A stretch of DNA of 58,417 bases from an uncultured Alistipes sp. (GTDB lineage: Bacteria; Bacteroidota; Bacteroidia; Bacteroidales; Rikenellaceae). Positions 44,779 through 54,941 of this stretch are shown piece by piece. Position numbers and translations under genes: made by a program. Where the stretch lies: positions 1 to 58,417 of the forward strand of contig CAJTYA010000017.1 in assembly GCA_910583985.1 (NCBI GenBank). Reading direction: 5' to 3'. Within the stretch, counting starts at the first letter, position 1; every line of letters begins with the position of its first letter. Under the pieces are notes generated by a model, which saw only the letters and a program-made list of their open reading frames with translations, made no database searches and was not told the origin of the DNA.

Positions 44779-47265
44779 TCAGACACTGAGCCGCACGACG
44801 GTGATGCCGGCACCGCCCCGCTCCTCGTGCTCGTCCTTCGCGCTGGCGACCAAACCCGTGGCACGTAGATACTGACGGATTTCCTCCTTGAGCGCGCCCG
44901 TACCCTTGCCGTGCAAGATGCGCAGCTCCGAGAAACCGAACATGACGGCCTCGTCGACGAAATCCTGCACCGCTTCGAGCGCTTCGGTCACGCGCATGCC
45001 GCGCACGTCGATCTGCTGGCTGAATTGCAGACGCCGCTGTCCCGGATCGTAGTTCGTAGGCGTCGCAGCGGGACGTTCGTTGCGGACGACTTTCTTGTAT
45101 TCGGAATTCGAAATGATCTCCAGCCGGTCGACGGCGATCGTCGTCAGGATCTGGCCGAAGCCCACCGTAGCCCGCTTGCCGTCGAGGCTCATCACCTCGC
45201 CCACGGCATCCTGTCCCTTGATGCGGACTTTCGCCCCCGACTCCACGGCACGGGGTTTGTCGGCCGCGGCAGGCGAAGCAGCCGTCGCGGCTTCGCTCTT
45301 TTTTCTTTTGCGCTCGGCGCGGCGCTGTTCCCGCGCCCGGAGCTGTTCGATCTTCCGGTCGATGGCCTCGTCGGCGGCCTTGTCCTCGACGAGCGTCTGC
45401 TTGAATTCGTCCATCTTGCGCCGGACGACGAGCGTGCGCTGCCGGTCGGCCTGCGACTCGCGGATTTCGCGGATCGTGTTTTCGATCTGCCGGTTGGCCT
45501 CGTCGGTAATCTGCCGGGCCTCGGTCCGGGCCTCCTTGAGCAGGCGTCCGCGTTCGCTCCTGATCGCCTCCAGTTCGCTCCGGTATTTCTCGGCCAGCTC
45601 GTCCACCCGCTTCTCGGCCTGACGGATCCGCTCGCGCTTCTGTTCCCAGTAGCGGCGGTCGCGGGCGATTTCCCTCAGCTGCCGCTCCATATCGACGTGG
45701 TCGCTGCCCGCCTTGTCGGACGCGCTGCGGATGATCTCTTCGGGCAGGCCGATCTTGCGGGCGATCTCGATGGCGAACGAACTGCCGGGCTTGCCCGTTT
45801 CGAGCCGGAACAGCGGGCGGATGTTCTGCACATCGAACGTCATCGCCCCGTTGAGAATGCCCGCGGCGTTGCTGGCATAATATTTCAGGTTGGAATAGTG
45901 CGTCGTAATGACGCCGAAGCAATGTTTCTCCTCTATTTTTTCGAGTACCGACTCGGCGATGGCTCCGCCGATGACGGGTTCGGTGCCCGTGCCAAACTCG
46001 TCGATGAGAATCAACGAACGCGGTCCGGCATGGCGCAAAATGTTTTTCATGTTGAGCAGGTGCGAACTGTACGTGCTCAGGTCGTTGTCGATCGACTGCT
46101 CGTCGCCGATGTCGATGAAGATGTCTTCGAAAAGCCCCATTTCGGAATTTTCGGAAGCCGAGACGAGGAACCCTTTCTGGAGCATGTATTGCAACAGGCC
46201 CACCGTTTTGAGGCATACCGACTTACCGCCCGCATTGGGGCCCGATATGACCAGAATGTGCTTTTCGGGCGTGAGCGTCAGATCGAGCGGCACGATGGGT
46301 TTGCCTTCGCGGCGGAGCGTCTGGGCCAGCAGCGTGTGCCGGGCCGAACGCAGCGACACGGAACTGCCCTCCCCGACGATGGGCAGCGTGCAGTCATTGG
46401 CAAGCGCGAAGCGGGCCTTGGCCCGGATGAAGTCCATCGTCGTGAGAAAATCGCCCGACTCGCGGATGGCGGGCAGATCGGGCCGGATCGTATCGGTGAA
46501 ACGGGTGAGGATGCGCACCACCTCGCGCCGCTGTTCGTATTCGAGCTCCTTGAGTTCGTTGTTGATCTCCACCACCTCGATCGGCTCGACGTAGACCGTC
46601 TTGCCGGTGGCCGACTCGTCGTGAACGAAACCCTTGATCTTTTTCTTGTTCGCCGCCGCCACCGGAATCACGGCCCGGCCCTCGCGGATCGAAATCGACG
46701 CGTCGCTGTCGACCAGACCGGCGGCCTGCGCCTGTCCCATGATCTGCTGGATGCGGCGCGAAATCTGGCTTTCGCGGTCGCGGATGGCCCGGCGGATCGA
46801 GAACAGTTCGGGCGAAGCGCTGTCGCGGACCTTGCCGAACTTGTCGAGAATCGTGTCGATGTGGTTGATGATCTCCGGGAAACCGTTCACCTCGCGGCAC
46901 AAGGCCTGCAGGCGGGGATACTGCTCTTCTTTGCCCCGGAAGAAGAGCACGAGCGCATGGACCATCGCCAGCGCCTTGCGCAACGCGGCGATCTCGTCGG
47001 TCTCCAAAAACGCGCCCTCGATGCCCGCCTTCTTGAGGAAAGAATCGGTATCGACGAAACTGCCGTCCGGAAATCCGCTCTCCATCATCAGCGCCGTGCG
47101 CATCTCGAACGTCCGGTCGAGCCGCTCTTTGACGGTCCGGTAGTCGGAGCTGAACTCGGCGGTTTCCAATTTCTCGACCGCGCCCTGCGTCACGCACAAA
47201 GCCTTGATCTGGCTGCGGATGCGGTCGAATCCTATTTTGCTTTCGAAATTTTCGGGATAAATCAC
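44779..47265 (-). CDS. mutS2: MutS2 family ATPase (RqcU-like) with Smr domain
   Basis: The 828-residue protein has an N-terminal lever/clamp region, a MutS-type ATPase domain (Walker A ISGPNAGGKS, Walker B LILIDEFGTGTEP, then VITTHYSNLKYYA), a long coiled coil (about 515-640) and a C-terminal Smr nuclease-like domain (VRGMRVTEALEAV ... LRILHGKGTGALKEEIRQYL). MutS2 suppresses recombination, and in Bacillus it also splits collided ribosomes. The Smr motif HGKGTG is intact. It is upstream-linked to the MCE gene on the same strand, with a gap of 40 bases. Confidence 0.96.
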   Translation of the reverse strand: MIYPENFESKIGFDRIRSQIKALCVTQGAVEKLETAEFSSDYRTVKERLDRTFEMRTALMMESGFPDGSFVDTDSFLKKAGIEGAFLETDEIAALRKALAMVHALVLFFRGKEEQYPRLQALCREVNGFPEIINHIDTILDKFGKVRDSASPELFSIRRAIRDRESQISRRIQQIMGQAQAAGLVDSDASISIREGRAVIPVAAANKKKIKGFVHDESATGKTVYVEPIEVVEINNELKELEYEQRREVVRILTRFTDTIRPDLPAIRESGDFLTTMDFIRAKARFALANDCTLPIVGEGSSVSLRSARHTLLAQTLRREGKPIVPLDLTLTPEKHILVISGPNAGGKSVCLKTVGLLQYMLQKGFLVSASENSEMGLFEDIFIDIGDEQSIDNDLSTYSSHLLNMKNILRHAGPRSLILIDEFGTGTEPVIGGAIAESVLEKIEEKHCFGVITTHYSNLKYYASNAAGILNGAMTFDVQNIRPLFRLETGKPGSSFAIEIARKIGLPEEIIRSASDKAGSDHVDMERQLREIARDRRYWEQKRERIRQAEKRVDELAEKYRSELEAIRSERGRLLKEARTEARQITDEANRQIENTIREIRESQADRQRTLVVRRKMDEFKQTLVEDKAADEAIDRKIEQLRAREQRRAERKRKKSEAATAASPAAADKPRAVESGAKVRIKGQDAVGEVMSLDGKRATVGFGQILTTIAVDRLEIISNSEYKKVVRNERPAATPTNYDPGQRRLQFSQQIDVRGMRVTEALEAVQDFVDEAVMFGFSELRILHGKGTGALKEEIRQYLRATGLVASAKDEHEERGGAGITVVRLSV

Positions 47266-47305
47266 GTGTTCGGGAATTTAACGGATTTTCGCCCCTCCGG
47301 AAGCC

Positions 47306-48247
47306 TCAATCCCGGTCGCGGCGACCGAAGACCGATATGTTGACATACCGGCTCGGATGCTTTCGGAGGTCCTCCAGCAGCGCCGACAGGTTGGCGCTGG
47401 AAGCGACCAGCGAATCGTAAAGGGCCTTGTCGGCGACCAGCATGCCGAGCGTGCCTTCGCCCGACTCGATCTTGCCGAGAATGTCGCCGAGCGAGCCGAC
47501 AGCCCCCTTGAGCTCGGCCACGGCGGAGGGAATCTGCGCGTTGGAGAGCGAATCGGTGAAATCGGCCGTATTGGCGACGATGCGCTCGATCTGTCCGGAG
47601 CTCCGCTCTAACGAGTGTGACAGGGCATTGAGGTTGGCCATCGTCTCGCCGAGGTTCCCCTTCTGGTCGGAAAGCACGCCGCGCAGATCGCCGCTGATGG
47701 CCGCCATGTTGTCGAGCGTGGCACGGATGCTGGCGCTGTTATCGCCGATGAGCGCATTGATGCTCTTGAGCGTCACGAGCACTTCGCCGATGAGGTCGTT
47801 GGCCCGCTGCTTGAGGAATTCGAATTCGCTGCCTGCCACTTCGAGAAAGTCCTTGTTGATTTCGGAAAACAGCGTGTCGCCCTCGTGCAGGAAATCCGTC
47901 GACGCCCCCAGTTCGAGCTCCACCGCCTTGCCGCCCATGATTCCGTCGCTGAAAATCCGGGCCTTGGAGTCCCTCGGAATCCGGTACTTGGACTTGACGG
48001 CAAATTCCACCACGACGTTCTTCGACCGCTGCGGATCGTAGGCGATGTCGCTCACCGATCCCACCTTGAAGCCCTTGACGACGATCGAGGCCGAGGGTTG
48101 CAGGCCGTTCACCTGATCGTAGGCGGCGTAATAGTGCACCGTCGAGGTGAACAGGTCGGTCCCCTTGAGGAAATTGACGCCCCAGTACAGGGCCGCGATC
48201 ATGATAATGCCGAAAAAGCCTATTTTAAACTCTCTGTTCAGTTTCAT
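47306..48247 (-). CDS. MCE/MlaD-family lipid transport protein
   Basis: The 313-residue protein has one N-terminal membrane helix (FKIGFFGIIMIAALYWGVNFL) and an MCE domain (about 38-115, with YDQVNGLQPSASIVVKGFKVGSV). A long helical C-terminal part follows. This is the periplasmic, membrane-anchored component that carries phospholipids between membranes in Mla-type systems. No ABC permease or ATPase gene lies next to it in the window. It follows the amidase gene with a gap of 49 bases. Confidence 0.92.
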   Translation of the reverse strand: MKLNREFKIGFFGIIMIAALYWGVNFLKGTDLFTSTVHYYAAYDQVNGLQPSASIVVKGFKVGSVSDIAYDPQRSKNVVVEFAVKSKYRIPRDSKARIFSDGIMGGKAVELELGASTDFLHEGDTLFSEINKDFLEVAGSEFEFLKQRANDLIGEVLVTLKSINALIGDNSASIRATLDNMAAISGDLRGVLSDQKGNLGETMANLNALSHSLERSSGQIERIVANTADFTDSLSNAQIPSAVAELKGAVGSLGDILGKIESGEGTLGMLVADKALYDSLVASSANLSALLEDLRKHPSRYVNISVFGRRDRD

Positions 48248-48296
48248 CGTATTCTCTGCTTATGTTGAATGCTCAGTTCTTCCGCTCCCGCCGGGG

Positions 48297-49472
48297 TCAG
48301 GGCCTGCGGCGGCGCGCCTCGCTCAGCGGGATCGGCTCGTCGCCGAGGAACGCCACCAGAAACGCGTCGCCGATTTTCCTGCGCACACGGGTCTGCAAAG
48401 ATAGCGCTTCCCGGTAAGAGGACGCCTCCCCGACGCAATATTTATACTTTCCACCGGCCACGTGCTCCCGGACCTGCCCCCGGTATTCGCCGAACGAGGC
48501 CGAGTTCTTGGGCAGCTTGCGGTCGGAGCTGGCGATCTGCACCCGGTAGACGATCCGCTCGTCGGCGCTCGCCGCCAGGGCATCGTCCGCCGGAGCGGCA
48601 ACCTCTTCGGGTTCCGCCGGCTGCGCGGCGTCCCGTTCTTCGTCGGAGGGCTGCGGTTCATCCAGCACAATCCGTGTGCCGCGTCCCTCGCAACGCACCT
48701 TGTATTCGCTGAAAGCGTTGAACAGGCAGCGCGCATAGGTCTGCCGCCCCTGTTTCGAGCCGATGAATTTTTCCTCCGCGGGGTTCGATATGAATCCGAA
48801 CTCGGCCAGAATGCTCGGCATGGCGGTTTTCCACAGCACGAGGAAACCGGCCTGACGGACGCCCCGGTCCTTCATTTTCGTCTGCGAGGTGAACTGCCGC
48901 TGCACCATGTCGGCCAGCAGGTAGCTCTGCGACTGGTGGGCGTACTGCATCAGCGAAAAGATGATGAACGACTCGGCCGAGCCCGGCTTGTACCCTTCGT
49001 ATTTGGCGGAATAGTCGTCTTCGAGGGCGATGACGTCGTTCTCCTTCATCGCCTCGCTGAGGTTCTTGCCCGTCTGGTCCACCCCCAGCACATAGGCCGA
49101 CACGCCCGAAGGCGTCGACGAGCCGACGCTGTTGACATGGATGGAAATGAACAGGTCGCCCTTGGCCTTGTTGGCGATGTCGCCCCGCTCGGCCAGCCCG
49201 ATGAACACGTCCGTCTTGCGCGTATAGACCACCTTCACGTCGGGACAGTTCTCGCCGATGAGCTTGCCGAGCTGCAACGCCACGTCGAGGTTGATGTCCT
49301 TCTCCTTGTAGATGCGTCCCACCGCCCCGGCGTCGTGCCCGCCGTGGCCGGCGTCGATGACGACGGTCTTTATACCGATTTCCGCATTTTGCGCGTTAGC
49401 AGTACGGAGAAGGAGGAAACAGGCGATCGAAAGGGTGCAAAAGACCAAAACCGAGTGTTTCGAAACTTTCAT
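48297..49472 (-). CDS. N-acetylmuramoyl-L-alanine amidase with SPOR-like domain
   Basis: Starting at 49472 the protein has 391 residues and a signal peptide (SVLVFCTLSIACFLLLRTANAQ). Residues about 30-250 are an Amidase_3 domain with zinc ligands in VVIDAGHGGHDAGAVG and SIHVNS, and catalytic Glu in ILAEFGFISNPAEE. A Glu/Ala/Pro linker leads to a C-terminal SPOR-like domain (about 310-385, VYRVQIASSDRKL) that would bind denuded septal glycan. It cleaves the peptide stem from glycan strands in cell separation. A TAACTTTG box lies upstream, divergent from lptD. Confidence 0.94.
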   Translation of the reverse strand: MKVSKHSVLVFCTLSIACFLLLRTANAQNAEIGIKTVVIDAGHGGHDAGAVGRIYKEKDINLDVALQLGKLIGENCPDVKVVYTRKTDVFIGLAERGDIANKAKGDLFISIHVNSVGSSTPSGVSAYVLGVDQTGKNLSEAMKENDVIALEDDYSAKYEGYKPGSAESFIIFSLMQYAHQSQSYLLADMVQRQFTSQTKMKDRGVRQAGFLVLWKTAMPSILAEFGFISNPAEEKFIGSKQGRQTYARCLFNAFSEYKVRCEGRGTRIVLDEPQPSDEERDAAQPAEPEEVAAPADDALAASADERIVYRVQIASSDRKLPKNSASFGEYRGQVREHVAGGKYKYCVGEASSYREALSLQTRVRRKIGDAFLVAFLGDEPIPLSEARRRRP

Positions 49473-49505
49473 TACGACAAACGTTAGGGAATCTGTTTTT
49501 TTAGT

Positions 49506-49513
49506 TATTTTTG
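49506..49513 (+). promoter_or_regulatory. -7 box of lptD
   Basis: TATTTTTG is a full consensus match about 46 bases before the likely TTG start. It overlaps the leader of the divergent amidase gene. Confidence 0.5.
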
Positions 49514-49535
49514 CGTGCAGAAAACGGTAACCCTG

Positions 49536-49543
49536 CAAAGTTA
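49536..49543 (-). promoter_or_regulatory. -7 box of the amidase gene
   Basis: The minus strand reads TAACTTTG, 63 bases before the start codon at 49472. The two promoters of the divergent envelope genes overlap head to head. Confidence 0.6.
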
Positions 49544-49559
49544 AATATTTGTTTGTGAT

Positions 49560-52352
49560 TTGCGGCTAAAAAAAGCGAAATATATCTTCCTGCTGTCTTG
49601 TCTGGCCCTGTGCGGAGAATTCGTATCCAGCCGCGACACGTTACCGTCGGAACGCACGAAAGAGACCGCGGCCCTGTGGGGCGCCGACAGCCTCGACACC
49701 CGCCGGGCGCGCCGTGCGTCCGCCCGTCACGCCGAGAGCGAACGCGCCGATTCTTCGGCCGTCGAGCCGATTGCCTCCGCGAGGGAGGCCGACTCCGCCG
49801 CCCGTTCTTCCGCAGTCGATTCCGCCGGCATCCTCGTCCCGGCCGCAGGGGCCGACTCCGCGGCACGCGACACGACGGCGAAAGTGCGCAAGCCTTTTCT
49901 GGACGACATCATTTCCGAAACCAACGAAGACTCGCTGGTGTACAACGTGCCCCGCAAGATCGTGCGCATCTACGAAAAAGGGCAGGTCACCTATCAGGAC
50001 AAAAAGCTCTCGGCCGATTTCATGGAAATCGACATGCAGAACAAGGAGATCTACGCCTACGGCAAGCAGGACACCGTGAGCGGCGTGCCGACGCGTCCGG
50101 AATTCAACGACGGAGGATCGACCTACCAGATGGACACGATCACCTACAACATCGACACCGAAAAGGCCCGCATCAAGGGCGTCACGACGCAGGACGGCGA
50201 AGGATTCCTCAAGGGTGCCCGCGTCAAGAAGATGTCCGACAACACGATCAACATCGCCGGTGGGAAATACACGACCTGCGACGCCGACCATCCGCACTTC
50301 TATTTAGCGATGACCAAGGCCAAGACCATCCCCGGCAAAAAGGTGATCGTGGGCCCCTCCTATCTGGTCATGGAGGACGTGCCGATCTACTTCCTCGGAC
50401 TGCCCTTCGGCTTCTTCCCCACGATGAGCGGGCGGAGGTCGGGATTCATCGTGCCGAGCTGGGGCGAAGAGGTCGTCAAGGGCTTTTTCATGCGCGACGG
50501 AGGCTACTACTTCGCCTTCAACGACTACATCGACATGACGTTGCTGGGCGGCATCTACACGCTCGGCTCGTGGGAGGGCAGTCTGGCCACGCGCTACACC
50601 AAACGCTACAAGTACAGCGGCGCGCTCAACTTCCGCTTCTCGAAGGACATCATGGGCGAAAAGGGGGCCGCCGACTACATGAACATGAACAACTTCCGTC
50701 TGCAATGGAGCCACCAGCAGGACCCCAAGTTCCGCCCGAACTCGACCTTCTCGGCCAGCGTCAACTTCTCGACGAGCGGCTATAACAAGTACGGCGCGCA
50801 GACGATGAACGAATACCTGAGCACGCAGACCAACTCCAGCATCTCGTATTCGAAAAACTGGGCGGGCACGCCGTTTTCGCTCTCGACGAACATGCAGCAC
50901 TCGCAGAACTCGCGCGACACGACCATCTCGCTGAGCTTCCCGAACGTTGTCTTCAACATCTCGCGCATCTATCCCTTCCAGCGGAAAGTGCAGGAGGGCA
51001 AGCAGCGCTGGTACGAGAAAATATCGCTGAGCTACACCGGTACGCTGGGCAACAACGTCACCACCAAGGAGCGCGACCTGTTCACCGAGAAGATGTTCAA
51101 GCAGATGAAAAACGGCGTGCAGCACTCCATTCCGATCTCCACGTCGATGAACGTGCTCAACTACATCAACCTCAGCCCGTCGGCCAATTATCAGGAACGC
51201 TGGTATTTCCGCAAGATAGACAAGGCGCTCGACCCGCTGACCAACCAGCTCGTGAACGCCGACACGACCAGCGGCTTCTACCGGCTCTACGACTACCGCT
51301 TCTCGCTGAGCGCGACCACGAAGATCTACGGGATGTTCCAGTTCAAGAAAAAGACGGGCATCGTTCAGGCCATCCGCCACATGATTACGCCCAACGTCAG
51401 CTTCAGCTACCGTCCCGATTTCAGCGAAGCCAAATACGGCTACTACAAATACGTGGCCGACACGGCCGGGCGCATGATCCGTTACTCCCCCTTCGAGGAC
51501 GGCCTCTACGGCGTGCCCGCGGCGGGACGCAGCGCCTCCATTTCGTTCGGCATCGCCCAGACGCTCGAAATGAAAGTCCGAAACCGCAAAGACACATCAG
51601 GCGTCAAGAAAATCAAGGTGATCGACAATTTGAGCATCAACTCGTCCTACAACTTCGTGGCCGACTCGCTGAAGCTCTCGCCCTTTTCGATCAACCTGCG
51701 CACGACGATCGTCCAAGGGCTCGGCCTGAACGTCACCGCGAGCCTCGACCCCTACCAGATCGACGCCAACGGCCGCCGGATCGACCGCTTCATGCTCCGC
51801 AAAGGAAAGCTCGGACGACTGACCAACGTCAGCACCTCGTTCGGCTATTCGTTCAACTCGCCCCGCAACGGCAGTTCCATGCCGGCCATGAACGACATCA
51901 ACAGCGGCGGCGCCATACCGCCCGAATACACCGACATGTTCGACCAGCCGGGATTCAACGACATGGACCCCAACATGCGGAGGCAGATGATGTCGTCGAA
52001 ATACTACGACTTCAACATCCCGTGGAACTTCGGATTCAACTACAGCTTCAGCTATTCGAAACCCGGCCTCACCCCGCGCATCACGCAGTCGCTCGGCTTC
52101 AACGGCAGCGTGAACCTGACGCCCAAATGGGGCATCACGTTCAACGCCGGGTACGACTTCGAGGCCAAGAAGCTCACGCCGGGTACCTTCACGCTGACGC
52201 GCGACCTGCACTGCTGGCAGATGAGTTTCAACTGGGTCCCCATCGGCTTCCGGCGCAGTTGGAGCTTCACCATCAACGTGAAGTCGGCCATGCTCAAAGA
52301 CCTCAAGTACGACCGCAACAGCAGTTTCTACGACAACCTGTACGACTACTAA
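49560..52352 (+). CDS. lptD: LPS assembly outer-membrane protein LptD
   Basis: The 930-residue protein forms the outer-membrane barrel that inserts LPS. A signal peptide (KYIFLLSCLALCGEF) is followed by an Ala/Ser/Asp-rich spacer (to about 110), an OstA-like beta-jellyroll domain (about 115-270: KIVRIYEKGQVTYQDKKLSADFMEID) and a large barrel rich in alternating aromatic strands. The start seems to be TTG at 49560, since no ATG or GTG fits the signal peptide and an upstream -7 box is close. The M3 peptidase gene follows 58 bases later. Confidence 0.9.
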   Translation: MRLKKAKYIFLLSCLALCGEFVSSRDTLPSERTKETAALWGADSLDTRRARRASARHAESERADSSAVEPIASAREADSAARSSAVDSAGILVPAAGADSAARDTTAKVRKPFLDDIISETNEDSLVYNVPRKIVRIYEKGQVTYQDKKLSADFMEIDMQNKEIYAYGKQDTVSGVPTRPEFNDGGSTYQMDTITYNIDTEKARIKGVTTQDGEGFLKGARVKKMSDNTINIAGGKYTTCDADHPHFYLAMTKAKTIPGKKVIVGPSYLVMEDVPIYFLGLPFGFFPTMSGRRSGFIVPSWGEEVVKGFFMRDGGYYFAFNDYIDMTLLGGIYTLGSWEGSLATRYTKRYKYSGALNFRFSKDIMGEKGAADYMNMNNFRLQWSHQQDPKFRPNSTFSASVNFSTSGYNKYGAQTMNEYLSTQTNSSISYSKNWAGTPFSLSTNMQHSQNSRDTTISLSFPNVVFNISRIYPFQRKVQEGKQRWYEKISLSYTGTLGNNVTTKERDLFTEKMFKQMKNGVQHSIPISTSMNVLNYINLSPSANYQERWYFRKIDKALDPLTNQLVNADTTSGFYRLYDYRFSLSATTKIYGMFQFKKKTGIVQAIRHMITPNVSFSYRPDFSEAKYGYYKYVADTAGRMIRYSPFEDGLYGVPAAGRSASISFGIAQTLEMKVRNRKDTSGVKKIKVIDNLSINSSYNFVADSLKLSPFSINLRTTIVQGLGLNVTASLDPYQIDANGRRIDRFMLRKGKLGRLTNVSTSFGYSFNSPRNGSSMPAMNDINSGGAIPPEYTDMFDQPGFNDMDPNMRRQMMSSKYYDFNIPWNFGFNYSFSYSKPGLTPRITQSLGFNGSVNLTPKWGITFNAGYDFEAKKLTPGTFTLTRDLHCWQMSFNWVPIGFRRSWSFTINVKSAMLKDLKYDRNSSFYDNLYDY

Positions 52353-52410
52353 GCGCGGGGGCGGAGGCTTTCCGTACGATTCTTGCGAAACGACCAAACT
52401 TCAGATAAAC

Positions 52411-54507
52411 ATGAAAAAAATAATCTTGACCTGTATGACAGTATCCGCCGTGGCGCTTGCCGGAGGCTGCGCCGAGAACAACCCGCTGTCGGTCGAGTCG
52501 ACGGCTCCCTACGGGGCTCCGCGGTTCGACGAAATCCGGAACGAACACTACAAGCCGGCCTTCGAGCAGGCCGTTCGAGAAGCCCGCGAGGAAGTAGACG
52601 CCATCGTCGCCAATCCCGAAGCGCCGACCTTCGCCAACACAATCGAAGCGCTCGAATTCAGCGGCAAGCGGCTCGACGCAATCAGCAACATCTTCTTCAA
52701 TCTCAACGAGGCGCACACCAACGACACGATGCAGAGCCTCGCGCTCGAACTCTCTCCGATGCTGACGGCTTTCGGCAACGACATCAGCCTCAATCCGCAG
52801 CTCTTCGAACGCGTCAAGGCCGTCTACGACCGGCGCGACTCGCTCGGCCTGAACACCGAGCAGGCCCGTCTGCTGGAAAAAACCTACAAGAGCTTCGCCC
52901 GCAACGGGGCGGCCCTGTCCGAAGAGGACAAACAGATCTACCGCGAGCTGACCGAAAAGCTGTCGGAGCTGAGCCTGAAATTCAACCAGAACTCGCTGGC
53001 CGCCACCAACGCCTTCACGCTCCACATCACCGACTCGGCCAAGGTGGCCGAACTGCCCGCCTACGTCCGCGAAGGCATGGCCGCAGAAGCCAAGGAACGC
53101 GACATGGAAGGTTGGGTCGTGACGCTTCAGGCGCCGAGCATGATTCCCTTCATGACATTCTCCTCCGACAGGGAACTCAAGGAAAAAGTCTGGAGGGCCT
53201 ACAACGGCCGCAGCTTAGGCGGAGAATTCGATAACGCCGAAATCGTGAAGGAAATCGCCGACAACCGCCTCAAGTTAGCCAATCTGCTCGGATACGCCAC
53301 CTATGCGGACTACGTGCTCGAAGAACGTATGGCCGAAAACGCGCCCACGGTCAACCTTTTCCTCGCCGAACTGCTCGACCGGGCGCTCGATGCCGCCAAA
53401 GACGATGTCGAAAGCATCGCCGAATACGCCAAGACGCAGGGCTTCCGCGGAGAGTTGATGCCGTGGGATTTCGGTTACTACTCCGAAAAACTCAAAAACG
53501 AGAAATACAGCATCAACGAAGAGCAGATGAAGCCGTACTTCAAGCTGGAGAACGTCCAGAAAGGCGTCTTCCTGCTGGCCGAAAAGCTCTACGGGGTGAC
53601 CTTCAAGGAAAATACGGACATCCCGGTCTACCATCCCGACGTGAAAGCCTACGAAGTGTACGATGCCGACGGACGCTTCCTCGCCGTGCTCTATATGGAC
53701 TTCTTCCCCCGCGCATCCAAACGCGGCGGAGCGTGGATGACCGAGTTCCGCAGCCAGAGTGTCGAAAACGGAGAAGAAATCCGACCGCTCATTTCGGTGG
53801 TCACCAACTTCACCAAACCGACCGAAAACACGCCCTCGCTGCTGACCTTCGACGAAGTGACGACGCTGCTCCACGAGTTCGGCCACGCCCTGCACGGCAT
53901 CTTCGCCGACGGCACCTATCCGAGCCTGACCGGCACGTCCGTCTACCGCGATTTCGTCGAACTGCCCTCGCAGATCATGGAAAACTGGGCCACGGAAAAG
54001 GATTTCCTCGACCTGTGGGCCGTCCACTACCAGACCGGCGAACCGATGCCGGCCGAACTCATCCAGAAGATCATCGACGCCAAGAACTATCTGGCCGCCT
54101 ACGGCCACGTGCGTCAGGTCGCTTACGGACTCAACGACATGGCATGGCACAGCATCGCGGAACCCGTGGCCGGCTCGGTGACCGACTTCGAAAAACAGGC
54201 GACGGCCAAGGCGCAGATCATGCCCTATGTAGACGGACAATGTACGGCCACTTCGTTCGGCCATATCTTTTCCGGCGGATACGCTGCGGGCTATTACAGC
54301 TACAAATGGGCCGAAGTGCTCGAAGCCGACGCTTTCTCGCTGTTCAAGGAAAAAGGAATCTTCGACCGCGAAGTCGCCGGTTCGTTCCGCGAAAACATCC
54401 TTTCGAAGGGCGGCACGGAACACCCGATGGAACTCTACGTCCGTTTCCGCGGCCACAAACCCGATAACGAAGCCCTGTTCGAAAAAATGGGCATCGGAAA
54501 GAAATAG
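52411..54507 (+). CDS. M3-family peptidyl-dipeptidase lipoprotein (Dcp-like)
   Basis: The 698-residue zinc peptidase has a lipoprotein-like signal (ALAGGC, Cys20). The zinc motif is HEFGH (H488-H492), with the further M3 segment FVELPSQIMENW containing the third-ligand Glu. N-terminal helices (PRFDEIRNEHYKPAFEQAV) are typical of Dcp/oligopeptidase A. It removes dipeptides from the C-terminus of oligopeptides, here probably in the periplasm. Dcp is often cytoplasmic or periplasmic elsewhere; the signal decides for export. Confidence 0.94.
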   Translation: MKKIILTCMTVSAVALAGGCAENNPLSVESTAPYGAPRFDEIRNEHYKPAFEQAVREAREEVDAIVANPEAPTFANTIEALEFSGKRLDAISNIFFNLNEAHTNDTMQSLALELSPMLTAFGNDISLNPQLFERVKAVYDRRDSLGLNTEQARLLEKTYKSFARNGAALSEEDKQIYRELTEKLSELSLKFNQNSLAATNAFTLHITDSAKVAELPAYVREGMAAEAKERDMEGWVVTLQAPSMIPFMTFSSDRELKEKVWRAYNGRSLGGEFDNAEIVKEIADNRLKLANLLGYATYADYVLEERMAENAPTVNLFLAELLDRALDAAKDDVESIAEYAKTQGFRGELMPWDFGYYSEKLKNEKYSINEEQMKPYFKLENVQKGVFLLAEKLYGVTFKENTDIPVYHPDVKAYEVYDADGRFLAVLYMDFFPRASKRGGAWMTEFRSQSVENGEEIRPLISVVTNFTKPTENTPSLLTFDEVTTLLHEFGHALHGIFADGTYPSLTGTSVYRDFVELPSQIMENWATEKDFLDLWAVHYQTGEPMPAELIQKIIDAKNYLAAYGHVRQVAYGLNDMAWHSIAEPVAGSVTDFEKQATAKAQIMPYVDGQCTATSFGHIFSGGYAAGYYSYKWAEVLEADAFSLFKEKGIFDREVAGSFRENILSKGGTEHPMELYVRFRGHKPDNEALFEKMGIGKK

Positions 54508-54582
54508 AGGGGTATCGAAGTATCTTCCGGAATTATTCTCGGTTACAAATACTTTTTTCCCGAACCGAGAGCCGGTGCAAAA

Positions 54583-54622
54583 CAGGGACGACTGAAAAAT
54601 TCAGTCGTCCCTGTCGTTTCAT
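54583..54622 (+). terminator. terminator after the M3 peptidase
   Basis: 13-bp perfect stem CAGGGACGACTGA/TCAGTCGTCCCTG with loop AAAAT, followed by TCGTTTC. Confidence 0.75.
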
Positions 54623-54730
54623 AATGATCGTATATTTTCCTATATCTACTGCGATAATCTTCCCATAAAACTATCGCCTATGATATAGAGCATTCAAAAA
54701 GAAAATATAAAAAGCGTTAGCTTCTATTCT

Positions 54731-54846
54731 TGCTTTTGAAACTTGGCCGTTTTGACAACAGACAAGAGTAAAGCGTAAACGCTCACGTCCAACGTGGGCT
54801 TTACTCGTTTATTTGTCTGCACGGTTCGGCCAAGACCTCAAAAGCG
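54731..54846. repeat. long imperfect inverted repeat
   Basis: Arms 54731-54774 and 54798-54846 pair over blocks CTTTTGA, CTTGGCCG, CAGACAA and GAGTAAAGC, with bulges. The tip is GTAAACGCTCACGTCCAACGTG. The element stands alone between a terminator and two small AT-rich genes and could be a MITE-like insertion, an RNA leader or a structured small RNA. Confidence 0.65.
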
Positions 54847-54941
54847 AATAAAAAGTATTGTCCCACGTCTTTTTATTTTACGGCATCGACTTTATTTTGC
54901 TCAGGGACAAAGCACAATCTTCAACTTCAATCGTTACAGAC

